Positions 32,751 through 44,028 of a stretch of DNA of 54,115 nt are shown piece after piece. The notes under the pieces were generated by a model. That model made no database searches, had not been told where the DNA came from, and saw only the letters and a program-made list of their open reading frames with translations. The DNA is from Bimuria novae-zelandiae CBS 107.79. Lineage: Eukaryota > Ascomycota > Dothideomycetes > Pleosporales > Didymosphaeriaceae. The position numbers and the translations under genes are program-made. The stretch spans positions 68,295 to 122,409 of the forward strand of contig ML976792.1 in NCBI GenBank assembly GCA_010015655.1, read 5' to 3'. How positions within the stretch are numbered: the stretch's first letter is position 1; each line of letters begins with the position of its first letter.

Positions 32751-34877
32751 CCCTGCCGAGACAGTCAGTGCGCCGCGACACTAACGCGCCACCCCAACAC
32801 CAGCACCGCAGCCAGCAACATGAGGCTATAGAGTTTTACACAAAAGCTTTTATCGCGAAATTTTCTAGAGTTAAGATTTTATAGAGCTGTAGAAGATTGC
32901 TAGCTAGTTAAATTATAGATATCTACTTAGTGTTCTAATTATTTGGCCACTGCGCGATGCTAGCGCTAATAGCGTAGATATCACTATATTAACGCGTATA
33001 GATGCCGGCGTAGGCTTCTTCCTCTTTATAATTATATAAGTAGCTTTTAAAGCATTCTAGCTTCCCTTTTTAGCAATTTTAAGACGTTTTTAAAGTTATT
33101 GTTAAGTCTTGCGAGCCTATTAACGGAGGCGTTGCTTAGCAGCCTAATTAGCTTTCTCCTTAGCGCGCACATTTCTAGCTGCCGCACGTATAACACGCTT
33201 CTCCTATAATAGACAAGCTTTAAGCTGCCTATTTACTATCTAGATCTCTCTCTGCTCACTTTTCTGGAGTTATAGTTGTTGCTTTTCAGCCTTTTGTTGG
33301 CTGAGAGAATCGCGCGCCCTCTGTACGCGGGCAGGTGACTAGAAAACAGATCCTTTATGCCACTTATCTAGCTACTCAAAAGGTAGAGTCCTGCCCTTTA
33401 TTTAACGCCGTTTCTGGTTTGTGAGGGCTTCTCGTAGCCCCTGATTCTCATGCTCTAGGAGCTGCTTCTATATAGAGATTAAGTGTATAGTGCGACTCAG
33501 CTTCTTGGCCTTATTACCTCCCCCTGTATCAACAACAACCTTTAAAAGCTAATTAATTTTGCGCTAATTAGACGCGCTAAGTACTTAAGTAGAGCTTTCG
33601 CGCGATCTCTATTCTAGAGACTTATCTCTGTTAAATCGACTAAGGATTAGTGTAGAATCTGGCGGCGAGATACCTATACACTTAAAAGCTTTAGCAATTA
33701 ATTACAGCGTAACTAACGTTATTTAGGCCCTCTAGAATAGTGTAAAGAAGTCTCTTTTAGCGATTATTAATAGCCCCTAACTCCTATACAGGTATGCGGA
33801 GAGCTTGTCGGAGTAGGCGGTAGAAAGAGACTTAAACACATAGACGTCTAGAGGCTGCAGCGTATGAGTGGCGTAAGGGGGAAATATTGCAAGGAGGATC
33901 TTTTTCTAATCATAGTAGTTAATAAAATCCATAGTAACGTGAGATCCATGCCTATTAAGGACTAAGAGTCGCTACTGCTATTAAGCCTTCTCCTTAGTAT
34001 AGCGATCAAACACCTGTTTTAGCTATTAAAGCCCTATCTCGTTGTTTAACTATCTAGAGGTTAATAAGGTAATAAAGACTTTATAAGAATTAACGTTAAT
34101 TTCCTTAACCTAGCTTGATTGTAGAGTCTCAGCGTTAGATTGATAGATTAGTGATGGATTAACAGTAGATCCATCGGCGCATATACATGCGATGAGCGAG
34201 ATCCACTCACGACTACCATCCTGGATAGATTGCCTCACTTGGCGACTCTCATATATAGGCCTGTCGAAGATCCTTTTTGACCTGCCGGTGATGCCGAGTA
34301 GGAAGCCTTTTTCGTCCATATTATAGGTATGCTGAGGCTCTATGCCATACTTTATAATTTTCTTATGTAGAAGCTTAAAGTAGAGCCTATATCTTGCGCC
34401 TAAATTAGCGTTATAGCGATTACTATCTAGCCTAGTCGTCTATCGCGAGATCAGGGAGTCGGGGTGGCGCCTAATAAAGTAATTAACCTATCGTATAGAG
34501 ACATCCTTTTTAGTAATAATTAATATAAAGTTTTAGATTATCTGACGCGTAGGGGGTAGACCTTTCTAAGTAAGATGCTGTATATACTATAGGAGCTTAG
34601 ATTCTTATTATTAGTTAAGATTTTAGCGAGTCTGTAGTAGCTGTGTACGCGCCTGCATGGCGCGTCTATGCCGGCGCGTTAATGTTGACCGCACAACACC
34701 AAATTCTTCTGCAATTTTTCTATATGAGAAAGTTTCTCCAGGTTCTCGTGAGTCGATAGCGATGATTGCAGCCTCAATCGGATCCATATTGGTGGAGATG
34801 GGGCGCGTCAAAGTTGAGGTGCTACATCTGTTGGGGTGGCGCGTTAGTGTCGCGGCGCACTGACTGTCTCGGCAGGG
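32751..34877 (-). mobile_element. Pogo/Fot1-like DNA transposon (element B)
   Basis: It is 2127 bp with near-perfect terminal inverted repeats of about 49 bp. The left begins CCCTGCCGAGACAGTCAGTG at 32751 and the right is its complement, ending CACTGACTGTCTCGGCAGGG at 34877. It is flanked by TA on both sides (32749-32750, 34878-34879), the Tc1/mariner target duplication. The interior is AT-rich and RIP-damaged, but a few coding blocks survive on minus. The terminal repeats are much less mutated than the interior. Related to element D (47029-50024) in transposase and in the inner part of the terminal repeat. Confidence 0.9.
33000..34811 (-). pseudogene. RIP-degraded pogo/Fot1-like transposase of element B
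   Basis: Two blocks remain open. 34811-34623 carries the N-terminal helix-turn-helix: MDPIEAAIIAIDSREPGETF (ATG complement at 34785-34787), then YRKIAEEFGVVRSTLTRRHR, typical of fungal pogo-family elements. 34319-34110 carries the start of the DDE catalytic domain: MDEKGFLLGITGRSKRIF (the family's NMDEKGFxxG Asp is present), SIQDGSREWISLIACICADG and PSLIYQ. Between and after these blocks stops are dense. The 3' boundary is approximate. No activity is possible from this copy. Confidence 0.75.
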
Positions 34878-34879
34878 TA

Positions 34880-36539
34880 TGCCAAGACGCTAAGACTCCG
34901 CCGCGGGACCTCCAAGTCACGCTCCTTCATTCCGAGACGGCTGAGACCAGTTCTACATCCTACGAACACAGCTCGCCTCTATATGTCAATACATATGTAC
35001 ATTATGAAGTTTTCTCTCTTTTGCATGAAATGATGGAAACCAGCTGCCCATCTTCAAACTCGCTCGCGGCTACCCCATTGGATCGTGTCTCCTACGTACC
35101 TTCCAAAATTGTTCTACCACTCCATCAGACGTTCAAACGTGTTATGAAAGCATCGGTTTGAACATGCCCACGTCTGCTTAGGCGAGGATACGGGATTCCG
35201 TATAGGAGAAACAACTGTGTCAACTAACTACGCCCGATGAACCCACAATGGTCTTCATCGCCACATTCGTTGGCCAGGTTCCATTCGGGGCAATCCACTT
35301 ATGGTGTTGAGCTCCGATTACGTCCCCCGTCAATCGGTCGGTGCCTAGGGCACGGAATGACGACTTTCACTTCATCTTGACTCACAGCAAAACATCCTTT
35401 GGCCCGGCATGCATATCGCCGTTCCTACTCTACGTTTCGATCGGCGCACCCGAGTTTGATTGCCTTTGCATCCGTCTTAGGACCTCTCTCGACACACCAA
35501 CGGCAGAGCGAACGATACTAATCTGGGAAATACTATCCGGAGAGAACATTGACAGAACATCCTCCTGCATGCATTCGCCTCCTCGAAGGTATGCTTGCAT
35601 TGAACTATGCGAGACATTGCTCACCACCTCGAGATAACGACGCTCCTTAGTTGGCCGACGGGCACCTTACATCGTTACGGGATTGCCATTTGATTCACCA
35701 AGATAACTACGACACCATTTATCGCATCAGATGTCACCACCGATGAGAAGATTGCGTGCTTCTCGGACCGAATAATGCGCGAGGAGACAGCTTCTACACA
35801 GGCTATGTCGTTGATTGAAATACGGCCGTCTGGCGAAGTATCGACGCCACAATCATACCAGCCTTCGCTATGAGCCTCAATAATGTTCCCGTCTTCCATT
35901 ACGGCCTGCCGACACCCCTCCTCACTCACAGGCTTAAAAGTCACATGGCGGCACAGAATCTCTAGTTAGCGGTACCGGACTTCGAAGATTGTTCACTGTG
36001 CTAAGTTACGTACGAGGGATTACTCCAAAGATCGGACCACGCCACGCTAGCTCCCCGTGAATCTCAAACATCCCACCCTGCTAACTGCAGCGTTGTCTCT
36101 CGTTTCAAGAATCGAAACTCCCCGCCAGCTGCCAGCTCTCTATTACGTGCGAGACCTCCGGCTGAAATCACCTCTGAAAGGAACAAGCTCCGCGGATGGA
36201 AATATGTCGAGGATTCATTGGATCTCTCAATGAGCGTTCAGAGTTTCTTTACGGTTTGGGGTGCACAACACCGTGTAAGATTGGCCGAATTTGGCCCCAA
36301 CATCAGAGCATGTTACAAGCGATCCTGCAGGGGTTGACCAGGAACGCTGCATTGGACCAATACCAACTCTTTACGCTAATCCTTTCCCCCACTAATCCGT
36401 ATTCGGTTTTGCTGAACGACATGTCGCGACAAGCCACGCATCTGCATTCAGAATCATAATTCAGCCTGACTCCTCAGAGATTCCAACTCAACTTTGAGTC
36501 CGCTTTCATTTGACCGGCCTTACCGTTATTGCCATCAAG
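34880..36539. other. Intergenic, possible coding relics, no gene supported
   Basis: Normal GC content. Short frames such as 35241-35637 (plus, interrupted by one stop near 35307) and 35675-35944 (minus, containing EGWYDCGVDTSPDGRISIND) look somewhat protein-like but match no family I can name. They may be decayed genes. Confidence 0.35.
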
Positions 36540-37260
36540 ATGCTCTCTATCATTCTGCCCGTCACACTCTGGCTACCGTTTCTCATTCCAACTACAGTTG
36601 GACAAGAACTTCCCACAGATCTAGGAGGATTCCCTCCTTGCGCGGTACGCCTCTCATCTCCCTAAAGCTTACCGTGGAAAGCTGATTGTCAGACAGCAAC
36701 AATGCATCAGTAATAATCATGGCGATTGCGCCCTGCTTGACATGCCCTGCATGTGCAAGAACCAAGTTACCGAAATCTTCAGCTGCATGCAAGGCTCATG
36801 CACCGCAGAAGACCAGGCGACTACACTCTCCTTCGCGCAAGAACTTTGCGAGCAGGCAAATACGACCTCTACCGTGAAGATACCGGGGGCTTCGAGAACA
36901 GCTGCCACTACGCTTTCGACAGCGACATCAATAAACACACATGCAGCAGGCAATGCAGCAGGGACGGGCGCATCGTCCTCGCCGTCGGTGAGTTCTCAGC
37001 CTGCTGCGCTGTCGACGGCGGCCACGGCTGGAATCGGTGTCGGTGCCGTACTAGGCGTGGTTGCGGTGGCGGCTGGTGGTTACTTCCTATGGCGACGTCG
37101 GAAGCAAGTGAGGATATCAACGGACACCGCTGGGCCTGTCGTACCGCAGAAGGAGCAACATTATACAACGTCTCCTGCATACCTGCCGAAGGGTATGGTG
37201 CACCACGAGGTGGATGGGGTACAATGGATGGAGCTGGAGGCCAAAGAAGCGACGCGATAG
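36540..37260 (+). CDS. CFEM-domain single-pass membrane protein
   Basis: CFEM proteins are fungal extracellular Cys-rich proteins; some bind haem, others act at the cell surface in host or substrate contact. Two exons, 36540-36644 and 36697-37260, give 222 residues. The intron 36645-36696 (GTACGC...GACAG) joins FPPCA to QQCISNNHGDC, recreating the hallmark. A signal peptide spans residues 1-21. Eight cysteines at 34, 38, 46, 53, 55, 65, 70 and 86 fit the CFEM spacing with a central CMC; Asp50 lies where haem-binding CFEM proteins carry the axial Asp. A Ser/Thr/Ala-rich stalk (about 88-145) leads to one membrane span (about 147-167, GIGVGAVLGVVAVAAGGYFL) followed by RRRK. This layout, rather than a GPI signal, suggests a type I membrane protein with a 55-residue cytosolic tail. 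An AG two codon positions earlier (36691-36692) does not keep the frame. Confidence 0.85.
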
Positions 37261-37718
37261 CTACGGTAAGCCAGCATTACGATGGGGGACAGACACGAAT
37301 TACGCACGATGCGCGGATATTTTCCAAAACAAGGAGGATGTACTTGTAAGTGTATGACACAAACAATCACGGCGTATAAAAGAGCAAGGATTTTCTGATT
37401 CACTTGATTTTCGATAGATGAGGTCGACGATGTAGGTACGTGCCCAATCCATCAGATACCCATACCCAAGCCATCGCTATCCCGGCCCTTACGGTGCCAG
37501 AACGCTACTCAAGCATCCACTTCCGTTTCAATTATTGCAAGTACCCCAACTCCTGCTATTACATCCAACCGTGCTTTTGCTCCACTCACGACAGCTTCTC
37601 TTATGCAAGACCGATACCGTGATTTGCCATCCCGTTAGGGATCTAATCTATTGTCAGCGCTTACTATAGACGAGGGAGAGATTGAGGAGGCGTACCATGG
37701 AAGCTCCAGCCAGGGCGT
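37261..37718. other. Convergent 3' intergenic region
   Basis: It separates the CFEM gene and the converging glycoprotein gene. Nothing coding is supported; it presumably carries both 3' UTRs. Confidence 0.45.
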
Positions 37719-38483
37719 CTACAAAGCACCCAGCGCCGCCGCAACAGCGACGCCAAACACGCCAGCACCAGGGAGGAGGGCGCCCGCGGCGTTGGAATCG
37801 CTCGGCTTGGCCGACTCGGTGGCAGTTGAGGTGTGCTTTTCCGTCGTGTGCTCGGTAGCCGTCGTCTTCGCGGTCTCGGTCGTCTTCTCAGTCGTCTTCT
37901 CAGTCGTCTTCTCAGTCGCCGTTGCGGGGGGCGTCTCAGTACCGTTGCCAGTCGAGAAAGCAGTCGTAGACCACGACGTCACATTCGTGCTCACGACGAT
38001 GGTGGTCAAGCTGCCGGAGACAATGGGGAGAGACACCATGGTGCCGGCGGGGACCGAGGTCTCGATCGGGAGGATGCCGAAGCCGGAAGATGGCGTAGGC
38101 GCGGGAGGCGACCAGGTGGAGAGCGTGATGGTGATGCCGGTGGGGGAGGGCATGGGGACGGGGGCGGAGCCTGTACACAAGCACCGTTAGCACAGCCGCA
38201 TGCATTTTGTACATTTGTATGGGGTTAGGGTTAGAGGAGGAGGGGCGAGAGGGCTACCGCTGAGAAGACACCACCCGTCGATGCAGTCCCACTGCGAAGG
38301 CACGCCGCCGCAGCACGAATCGCCGCAGATGGCGTAGTTCTCGGGGCTAAGAGGGACCGTCAACGTGCTGCGCTGAGCGCGACAACACTGTGAGCGCGCG
38401 GAGGAGAGGGCAGACGTACCTTGCGCCGATGCGACAGCCGCGAGCGCCATGATGCCGACGGTAACCAAATTGATGATACCCAT
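37719..38483 (-). CDS. GPI-anchored-type Ser/Thr-rich glycoprotein with Cys-rich head
   Basis: Two exons on minus, 38483-38258 and 38170-37719, give 225 residues. The intron 38171-38257 joins CLLSG to SAPVPMPSPTG. A signal peptide (MGIINLVTVGIMALAAVASA) precedes a Cys-rich head (YAICGDSCCGGVPSQWDCID) with six cysteines close together. A middle part contains VPAGTMVSLPIVSGSLTTIV. A Thr-rich stalk has TEKTTEKTTEK repeats from a 12-base DNA repeat at 37879-37914. The end (SNAAGALLPGAGVFGVAVAA) looks like a GPI-attachment signal with no basic residues after it. It is likely a cell-wall or plasma-membrane surface protein. A GTACGT inside exon 1 (38414-38419) looks like a donor, but no downstream acceptor keeps the frame, so I keep the segment coding. 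Confidence 0.75.
37879..37914. repeat. 12-bp tandem repeat encoding Thr-rich stalk
   Basis: Three exact copies of gtcgtcttctca, encoding repeated TEKT-type units in the glycoprotein on minus. As a multiple of three, copy-number change would alter stalk length without breaking the frame. Confidence 0.85.
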
Positions 38484-38897
38484 TGCTAGCTACTTCTAGA
38501 CTTGAAGCTAATTGCTGAGGTGTGTAGCGAAGTCGATCGATTGAGGGCGTCGGAGAAGTCGAAGTCGTAGGTTTGAGTGTGGGTGAGCAAGCGATGTCTC
38601 GGCGGGGTAAAAGAGATCTTAAGAGCGTGCGGTGGGCGGTAGGCAGCTAGCAAGAAAGTTTTGCGTGGTACGAGCGTTGGGGACGTCAGGTGAATGGGGT
38701 GGGCAAACGGAGCGATTGCTGTAGTGCGAGATGACGTCGGGTTGAAATTGAGGAGAGGCAATGGAAAGGAGATACAAGGGGTATGGGATATTGGAGGTTG
38801 AGGCTCTGCGGTTGAGGCTCTATGGAAAGGTCGTGAGGTTTGAGGAGGTTGAGGGTTGGATTTTGGGAGGTGGTTTTGATAGCACCTCATCACCGTG

Positions 38898-38945
38898 CTC
38901 TTGTATCACGTTGCTCTTGTATCACGTTGCTCTTGTATCACGTTG
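38898..38945. repeat. 16-bp minisatellite, 3 copies
   Basis: ctcttgtatcacgttg repeats three times exactly, followed by a partial fourth (ctcttg). Confidence 0.9.
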
Positions 38946-39883
38946 CTCTTGAGGCTCGGTGTATCTCTAGGATTCCAATTGGAGATCGAAAACGAGAGTG
39001 CCAGAGGTAGCTATGGTGCTCGTCGTTTGAACCTCCCTGGATGCTTCTACCGCAACCTTTTCGAACCCTGATGTCGATTTTTCGGTCGGGCTATGGCTTC
39101 ATGTACATGGCGCAGAAGCAAACGCGCAACGTCATCCACACGCGGTAGCAGGTGACAGGTGCTTATGACCCATTATCAATTCCATCATGTTGTGTATTGT
39201 TGCAACAACCTTGTATAGCTTATGGTAATACAGAAGCCGCTGGGACGAAAACGAGCATTTAGAACCACATATGTACCTTACTGAACTTCCAATACCGGAG
39301 GGCATTGTAACTCTAAGGAAAGCCCGTCATCGTCAAGACGCAGAGTACGAAACTGTTTCCTATCATCTCTACCAGTACGTCGAGGACACGAATCATGCTC
39401 CGCACCTTATTTCGCAAGACCACGCCGTGCTAACTTCCAGAAATCCCCGGCGCAGGCAAATCTCGCAGATACCACTCGTTTGCATCGCACAGCACGACAC
39501 ACTACCCCCATTACACCCTTATATATACCAACCACGTCCCAAGAGCCGCATCTACGGTACCCTGTCAAACGTCGCCGGTGCCTGTGCGCCCCACAAATGC
39601 GGCTGCACGACTGAGGCGATCACCGGGTGATCGTCGCAGCCGAGCCCACGACCGGGAGGTATATTGCCGAAGGTGTGTTGGATTTGATGGGAGAGGGGTT
39701 TCAGGGTCTGGGAGTGAGGGCGTGTTTGTATGGTGTGAAGTGGAGGAGGTATTGGGGTGCAGGGGTGGGCTGGGAGGGTTGGGACGAGTTTGTATGTGTT
39801 GGTGTGGGTGTAGGTGTGGCAGAGCTCGGAGCGCCAGTCATCCACGGACAACTTTCGCAAAACGACATGACAATCAGCACGCG

Positions 39884-40012
39884 GTGATGAGGTGTACGTG
39901 TGCTGCGAATTACGCCGCAGTACAGGCGAGCACCTGGGTCACCCAGTACGACGTGATGAGGTGCTAGTGTGCTGCGAGCGACGTTCGTAGTACAGACGAG
40001 CACCTCACTCAG
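39884..40012. repeat. Degenerate tandem pair with hairpin potential
   Basis: Two units (39884-39941 and 39953-40012) share gtgatgaggtg, gtgtgctgcga, agtaca and cgagcacct in order. Each unit also begins with a gaggtg- and ends with a gcacct-type word, so each can fold on itself. Confidence 0.6.
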
Positions 40013-40595
40013 CTCGCGGACTTTGTCTGCTCCCTCATTAGCAGCCCCAATTCCTCACTCACTTTCGCATCTTGCGAACGCGCAAGAAGATTATTGAAAA
40101 TGGCGCAGTGCAGCGACGCCGGTGCGGTTATACCCATCGTGCTTGCCACAGCAAGCGCCCAACGCAGCAAGCGATACGCAGCACCGGGCTGTGCAAGCAC
40201 GCAGTTCCCAGGCTAAGGCTTGCAGGCGCGCACATCGAACGGATTTAAATAAGCTGGCTATCCGTGGATGCTTGGCTGCAGGCGCTACCGTTACAGCCGC
40301 ACGCTTTTTCTGGCGCCAGATCTTCGATATGAATGCGCCGGCGGCGTCCGATTGGGCGACCCCTTGCGTTGCGCGGGAGCCCTGCACATCCGGTTTCACG
40401 CGTTCTACGGGTCCATTTTCATTCATTATGCAGTTGTGCGCTGCACCGGGCGAGGAGTTTTGTTTGCTGTCGCTCGCGTTCCCGCCACTGCGAAATTCCG
40501 CTCACTGAAAGTTTCCTTGACTTTTTACGTTTCTACTGTAATCCTTTTTCTTGGAGAGAAAGTTGTACTGTGTGTGAGAGGAGAAAGTAAGGGGC

Positions 40596-41669
40596 ATGGT
40601 GAAAGACATTGAAATGGGGAACGTCAGGGGCAAGCCTACGGGCGAGGCCCCGGAAGAGACTGATTACCAGCCAGTCAACTGGCGGCGCCTGTTCTTCACG
40701 CCCAAGTATATACGTACGTCATTGCTGTCGATGGAGACACCTCCGGTGCATACTGACGCTGGGTAGCATGGCATATCATCGGCATAGCGGTCCTCGTGTT
40801 CACCATCTACATCACCGTACACCATGACGGGACTGTCGAGAAACTGCGGCCGTTCGCAGAACGACTGCGCGAGCTCCCTGCGGGCTGGCTCATCCCCATC
40901 GCCATCCTCTTCGTGATCTCGTTCCCGCCGTTATTCGGCCATGAGATTGTCGCGCTGCTGTGCGGTGTAGTGTGGGGGCTGTGGATAGGCTTCGCCATCG
41001 TTGCTGCTGGTACCTTTATCGGCGAGAGTACGTCGTCCTTCTCCCTCTATCATAGTGGATATTGTATGCTAACGCACGACAGTTGGCACCTGGTACGCGT
41101 TCCTCTACCTCCTCCGGCGCCGCGCCGCCAAACTCGAGCGCACCAACCTCAACTACGGCGCCCTCGCCCGCCTCACGCGCGACGGCGGCTTCTGGATCGT
41201 CCTCATCATCCGCCTGTCGGCCGTGCCGTCGCACTTCTCCACCGCCGTCTTCGCCACCTGCAACGTCAAGTTCTGGCACTTCTTCGTCGCGACCTTCCTC
41301 TCGCTGCCGAAGCAAATCTTCCTCGTCTACCTCGGCGTGCTGCTCGTGCAGAAGAAGGCGTCCAACGTCGGCAAGAACGTCATGTTTGGCGCCGTGGCCG
41401 TCGTCACGGTTATCCTGGGCGTGTGGATCTGGATGAAGATGGCAAAGGTGAAGAAGGTGCTGCTGGAAGAGCAGGCGCAACGGAGGGAGAAGCGGCTGAA
41501 GGAGGAGATGGAGGAGGCTGATAAAGAGGCTGCCGAGAGGAGGTTTGAAGTTAGCGAGCCGCAGGCGGCGTGGGCGATGCCGCAGCACACGTCAAGGGTG
41601 CCGCCGGGGGAATATGTCGTTAGGCAGAGTTGGGGATTACCGGATCCGCCGCCTGGGAGGGCGTTTTGA
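40596..41669 (+). CDS. TVP38/TMEM64 (VTT-domain) membrane protein
   Basis: VTT (SNARE-associated Golgi) proteins are multi-pass membrane proteins of Golgi/ER, linked to membrane traffic and, in some relatives, lipid scrambling. Three exons, 40596-40713, 40767-41027 and 41083-41669, give 321 residues. Both introns (53 and 55 nt) have GTACGT donors. Exon joining restores PKYIPWHIIGIAVLVF and GTFIGEIGTWYAFLYLLRRR. A soluble N-terminus of about 45 residues precedes a first span. The VTT core (about residues 95-215) contains FPPLFGHEIVALLCGVVWG, then LIIRLSAVPSHFSTAVFATC and FFVATFLSLPKQIFLVYLGV. A last span (VMFGAVAVVTVILGVWIWM) is followed by a charged coiled-coil tail (KKVLLEEQAQRREKRLKEEM). 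The position of the start is supported by the frame only. Confidence 0.88.
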
Positions 41670-42068
41670 GTAATGTGTAATGGGTCGGGATTCTTCTCGG
41701 CGGTAATGTCTGCATGGGATGGCGTTTCGCTGGTTTCTTGGTTGGTGATTGCGGGCTAGTGTTGTACTGGGAACAACTGAATGGAAGCCTTGCACACACC
41801 TGGGTCTTGCTCGATTTTGAATGTGACGAGTATCGCGTGCACTGTTATACTTCCTTGCAAAGGATTCAGACGCGGAGAGCATCTTTGATCCGATCGATAC
41901 ATAGTCGGAGCTCGTTCCGATGCTCTCTCTCACTGGTTCCGAACCATTCCCCGATGTGGTTAGTGGGATGAAGGTCGCCCGCACGCGACTCCACCAGCGG
42001 CCATCTACATGCTCATCTCCCACATCAAATCCGTAGCTATCACGTCTCCCAAAATCCCCCAACACACC
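41670..42068. other. Short intergenic region / MutY promoter
   Basis: No gene is supported. An in-frame ATG at 42009 could extend the following protein by 20 residues. Confidence 0.45.
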
Positions 42069-44028
42069 ATGGCCAAAGCAAAAACACTAGCTACTCGTGC
42101 AAAGCCAAGGCCAAAAGCCACCGCAAAGCCCAAACCGGTGGCACCGACCAGCTTCGCAAAGCCAGTATCACCACCGCCTCCGACAATCCCTCCATCACGC
42201 ATGCATGCCCCTTCATATCATTACCCGCTTCTTTTGGAAGATAAGGCGGTATGTGAGGCGTTGCTGAGATGGTTCGAGGAGATCGAAGAAGCGCGGAATA
42301 TGCCATGGCGCAAGCCCTGGCTCGATCCTGCGGTTTTGGCAGAAAAAGAGGAATTTGGAACCCTACTAGAGAAGCGCGCGTATGAGGTTTGGGTGAGCGA
42401 AGTTAGTGAGTCGTCTCTACCAACTCCCTCTGTACTCCCATCGTATATATTTGGGAGAAATATCAGAGCGCGTCGAAAGCGCGTCGACGCGTTGTCACGT
42501 GCATAGGTTTTGCCCGAGCAGGTGGAGTAGGCTTGGATTGGATTGGAACTGACGACCAGCGCAGTGCTCCAACAAACGCGCGTCTCAACCGTAATCCCCT
42601 ACTTCACCACCTGGATCACCAAATGGCCGACCGTGCACGCCCTCGCCGCCGCCTCGCACGACGACGTGCTCGCCATCTGGAAAGGTCTGGGGTACTACTC
42701 CCGCGCAACGCGCCTCTATCAAGGCGCGAAAGCCGTCGTATCCAACACTTCTCCATCCTCACCTTCTTCTCATTGTAAAATCCCCAGCGAAGTCGTAGCG
42801 CTGCAGGGGATTCCTGGCATCGGCCGGTACACAGCGGGCGCGGTGTCTAGCATCGCGTTTGGCGAGGCGGAGCCCGTGCTCGACGGGAACGTGGCGCGGG
42901 TGCTGAGTCGACAGCTGGGCTTGTACGTTGATGCGAAGGATAAAAAGAGTACGGATGTGTTGTGGGAAGTTGCAGACCAATTGGTTAAGAGCGTGGTGGG
43001 TTTCCCAGAAACAGGGCGGAGTAGTGTTCCCGGACAGTGGAACCAGGCGCTCATGGAGTTGGGGTCGACGGTGTGTACGCCGCGGCCGAAGTGCGAGGCG
43101 TGTCCGATTCGGAAAACGTGTAGAGTCTATGCTGAAGGGGAGATTTTAGCAGCGAAGAAGAAGCAGGAGGGCGGGGTGAAGGATATTGAAGATGCGTGTG
43201 GGTTGTGTTTGCAGGTGGATACAGAAGATTTGGTTGCAGTGCCTGACGAGGTGGATACACCTGAGGATGATGAAGAGGGAAGTGGACAGGAGATGCCGCC
43301 GAAGAGGAGGAAAGTGGAGAAGAAGCCGGCGAATACTATATCGAACTATTTCACCGCTAGCGCTGCTAAAGCGGCTCCTGCAGTAGCCTCGAGTAATGAG
43401 GAAACCAAAGAGGTCGCAGATACAAGTTCAGCGACGAAGAGGAAATCCCCGAGCACGACGACAGCGCAGGCGAAAGCTATAGCGAGCTACTGCTCCCTCT
43501 TCCCGAAGAAGATGCCTAAGAAGAAAGTCCCTGAAGAGGAAGCCGTGGTCTGTGTCGTCGAAGCGCACTACTCAGACGGACGCCGCAAGTGGCTTATAGA
43601 GCAGAGACCGGCGAAAGGTAAAATATCCTCTCCCCTCACCCTCCCTCACCCTCAACTCATATAGACTAACCATCACCACAGGCCTCCTCGCCTCCCTTTG
43701 GCAATTCCCACAATCCACCCTCTCTTCCGCCACCCACACCGCCACAACCCGTAAAGCCGCAGCGCGCAAGTTCGTATCAACCCTTCAGATAGGCTATCTA
43801 AGTTTACGTGAAGCGAAACACGTAGCTGAGCTGGGCTCGCTGGTGCACGTGTTCACGCATTTGAGGCTGACCATGCATGTGCATCATTTTCGGGTGGATG
43901 TGGATGAAGACGGAGAGGTGGAAAGGGGGGTGGAGGGGGTGAAGTGGGTGGAGACGGAGCGGATGGGTGATGAGACGCTGTCGACGGGGATGCGGAGGTG
44001 TTGGGATGTCGTGGTGGGGAGGGGGTGA
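42069..44028 (+). CDS. A/G-specific adenine DNA glycosylase (MutY/MUTYH)
   Basis: It removes adenine mispaired with 8-oxoguanine in base-excision repair. Three exons, 42069-42405, 42565-43617 and 43682-44028, give 578 residues. Intron 1 (42406-42564, donor GTGAGT, 159 nt) splits the ATG of SEVMLQQTRV, and only this junction restores the motif; intron 2 is 43618-43681. Seen in order: catalytic Glu in WVSEVMLQQT (about residue 111), helix-hairpin-helix LQGIPGIGRYTAGAV (about 191-205), catalytic Asp in VLDGNVARVLSR, four cluster cysteines in VCTPRPKCEACPIRKTC (about 282-298), then a 130-residue linker with PPKRRKVEKKP (nuclear signal-like), and a C-terminal NUDIX-like 8-oxoG recognition domain starting VVCVVEAHYSDGRRKWLIEQ. 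The first cluster spacing is C-x5-C rather than the usual C-x6-C. Start 42069 has a good context (ACACACCATGG). Confidence 0.93.

Larger units (their letters stand above)
38484..40595. other. Intergenic with two minor repeat arrays, no supported gene
   Basis: 2.1 kb between divergent genes. It contains a 16-bp tandem array at 38898-38945 and a degenerate pair of hairpin-forming repeats at 39884-40012. Frames such as 39271-39630 (plus) and 40091-40426 (minus) have no recognisable content. A T-rich stretch just before 40596 probably forms the leader of the next gene. Confidence 0.45.

Noticed and set aside
35675..35944. Minus-strand frame with EGWYDCGVDTSPDGRISIND, considered as a small secreted effector
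   Set aside because: No signal peptide, no ATG at the start of the conserved-looking part, no family recognised; left as a possible relic.
38373..38419. Candidate intron (GTACGT...AG) in the GPI-type glycoprotein gene
   Set aside because: All nearby acceptors (CACAG, CTCAG, CGCAG) give a stop or the wrong phase; the uninterrupted frame fits the Cys-rich head.
39271..39630. Plus-strand 119-codon frame in the 38.5-40.6 kb gap
   Set aside because: No domain and no supporting context.
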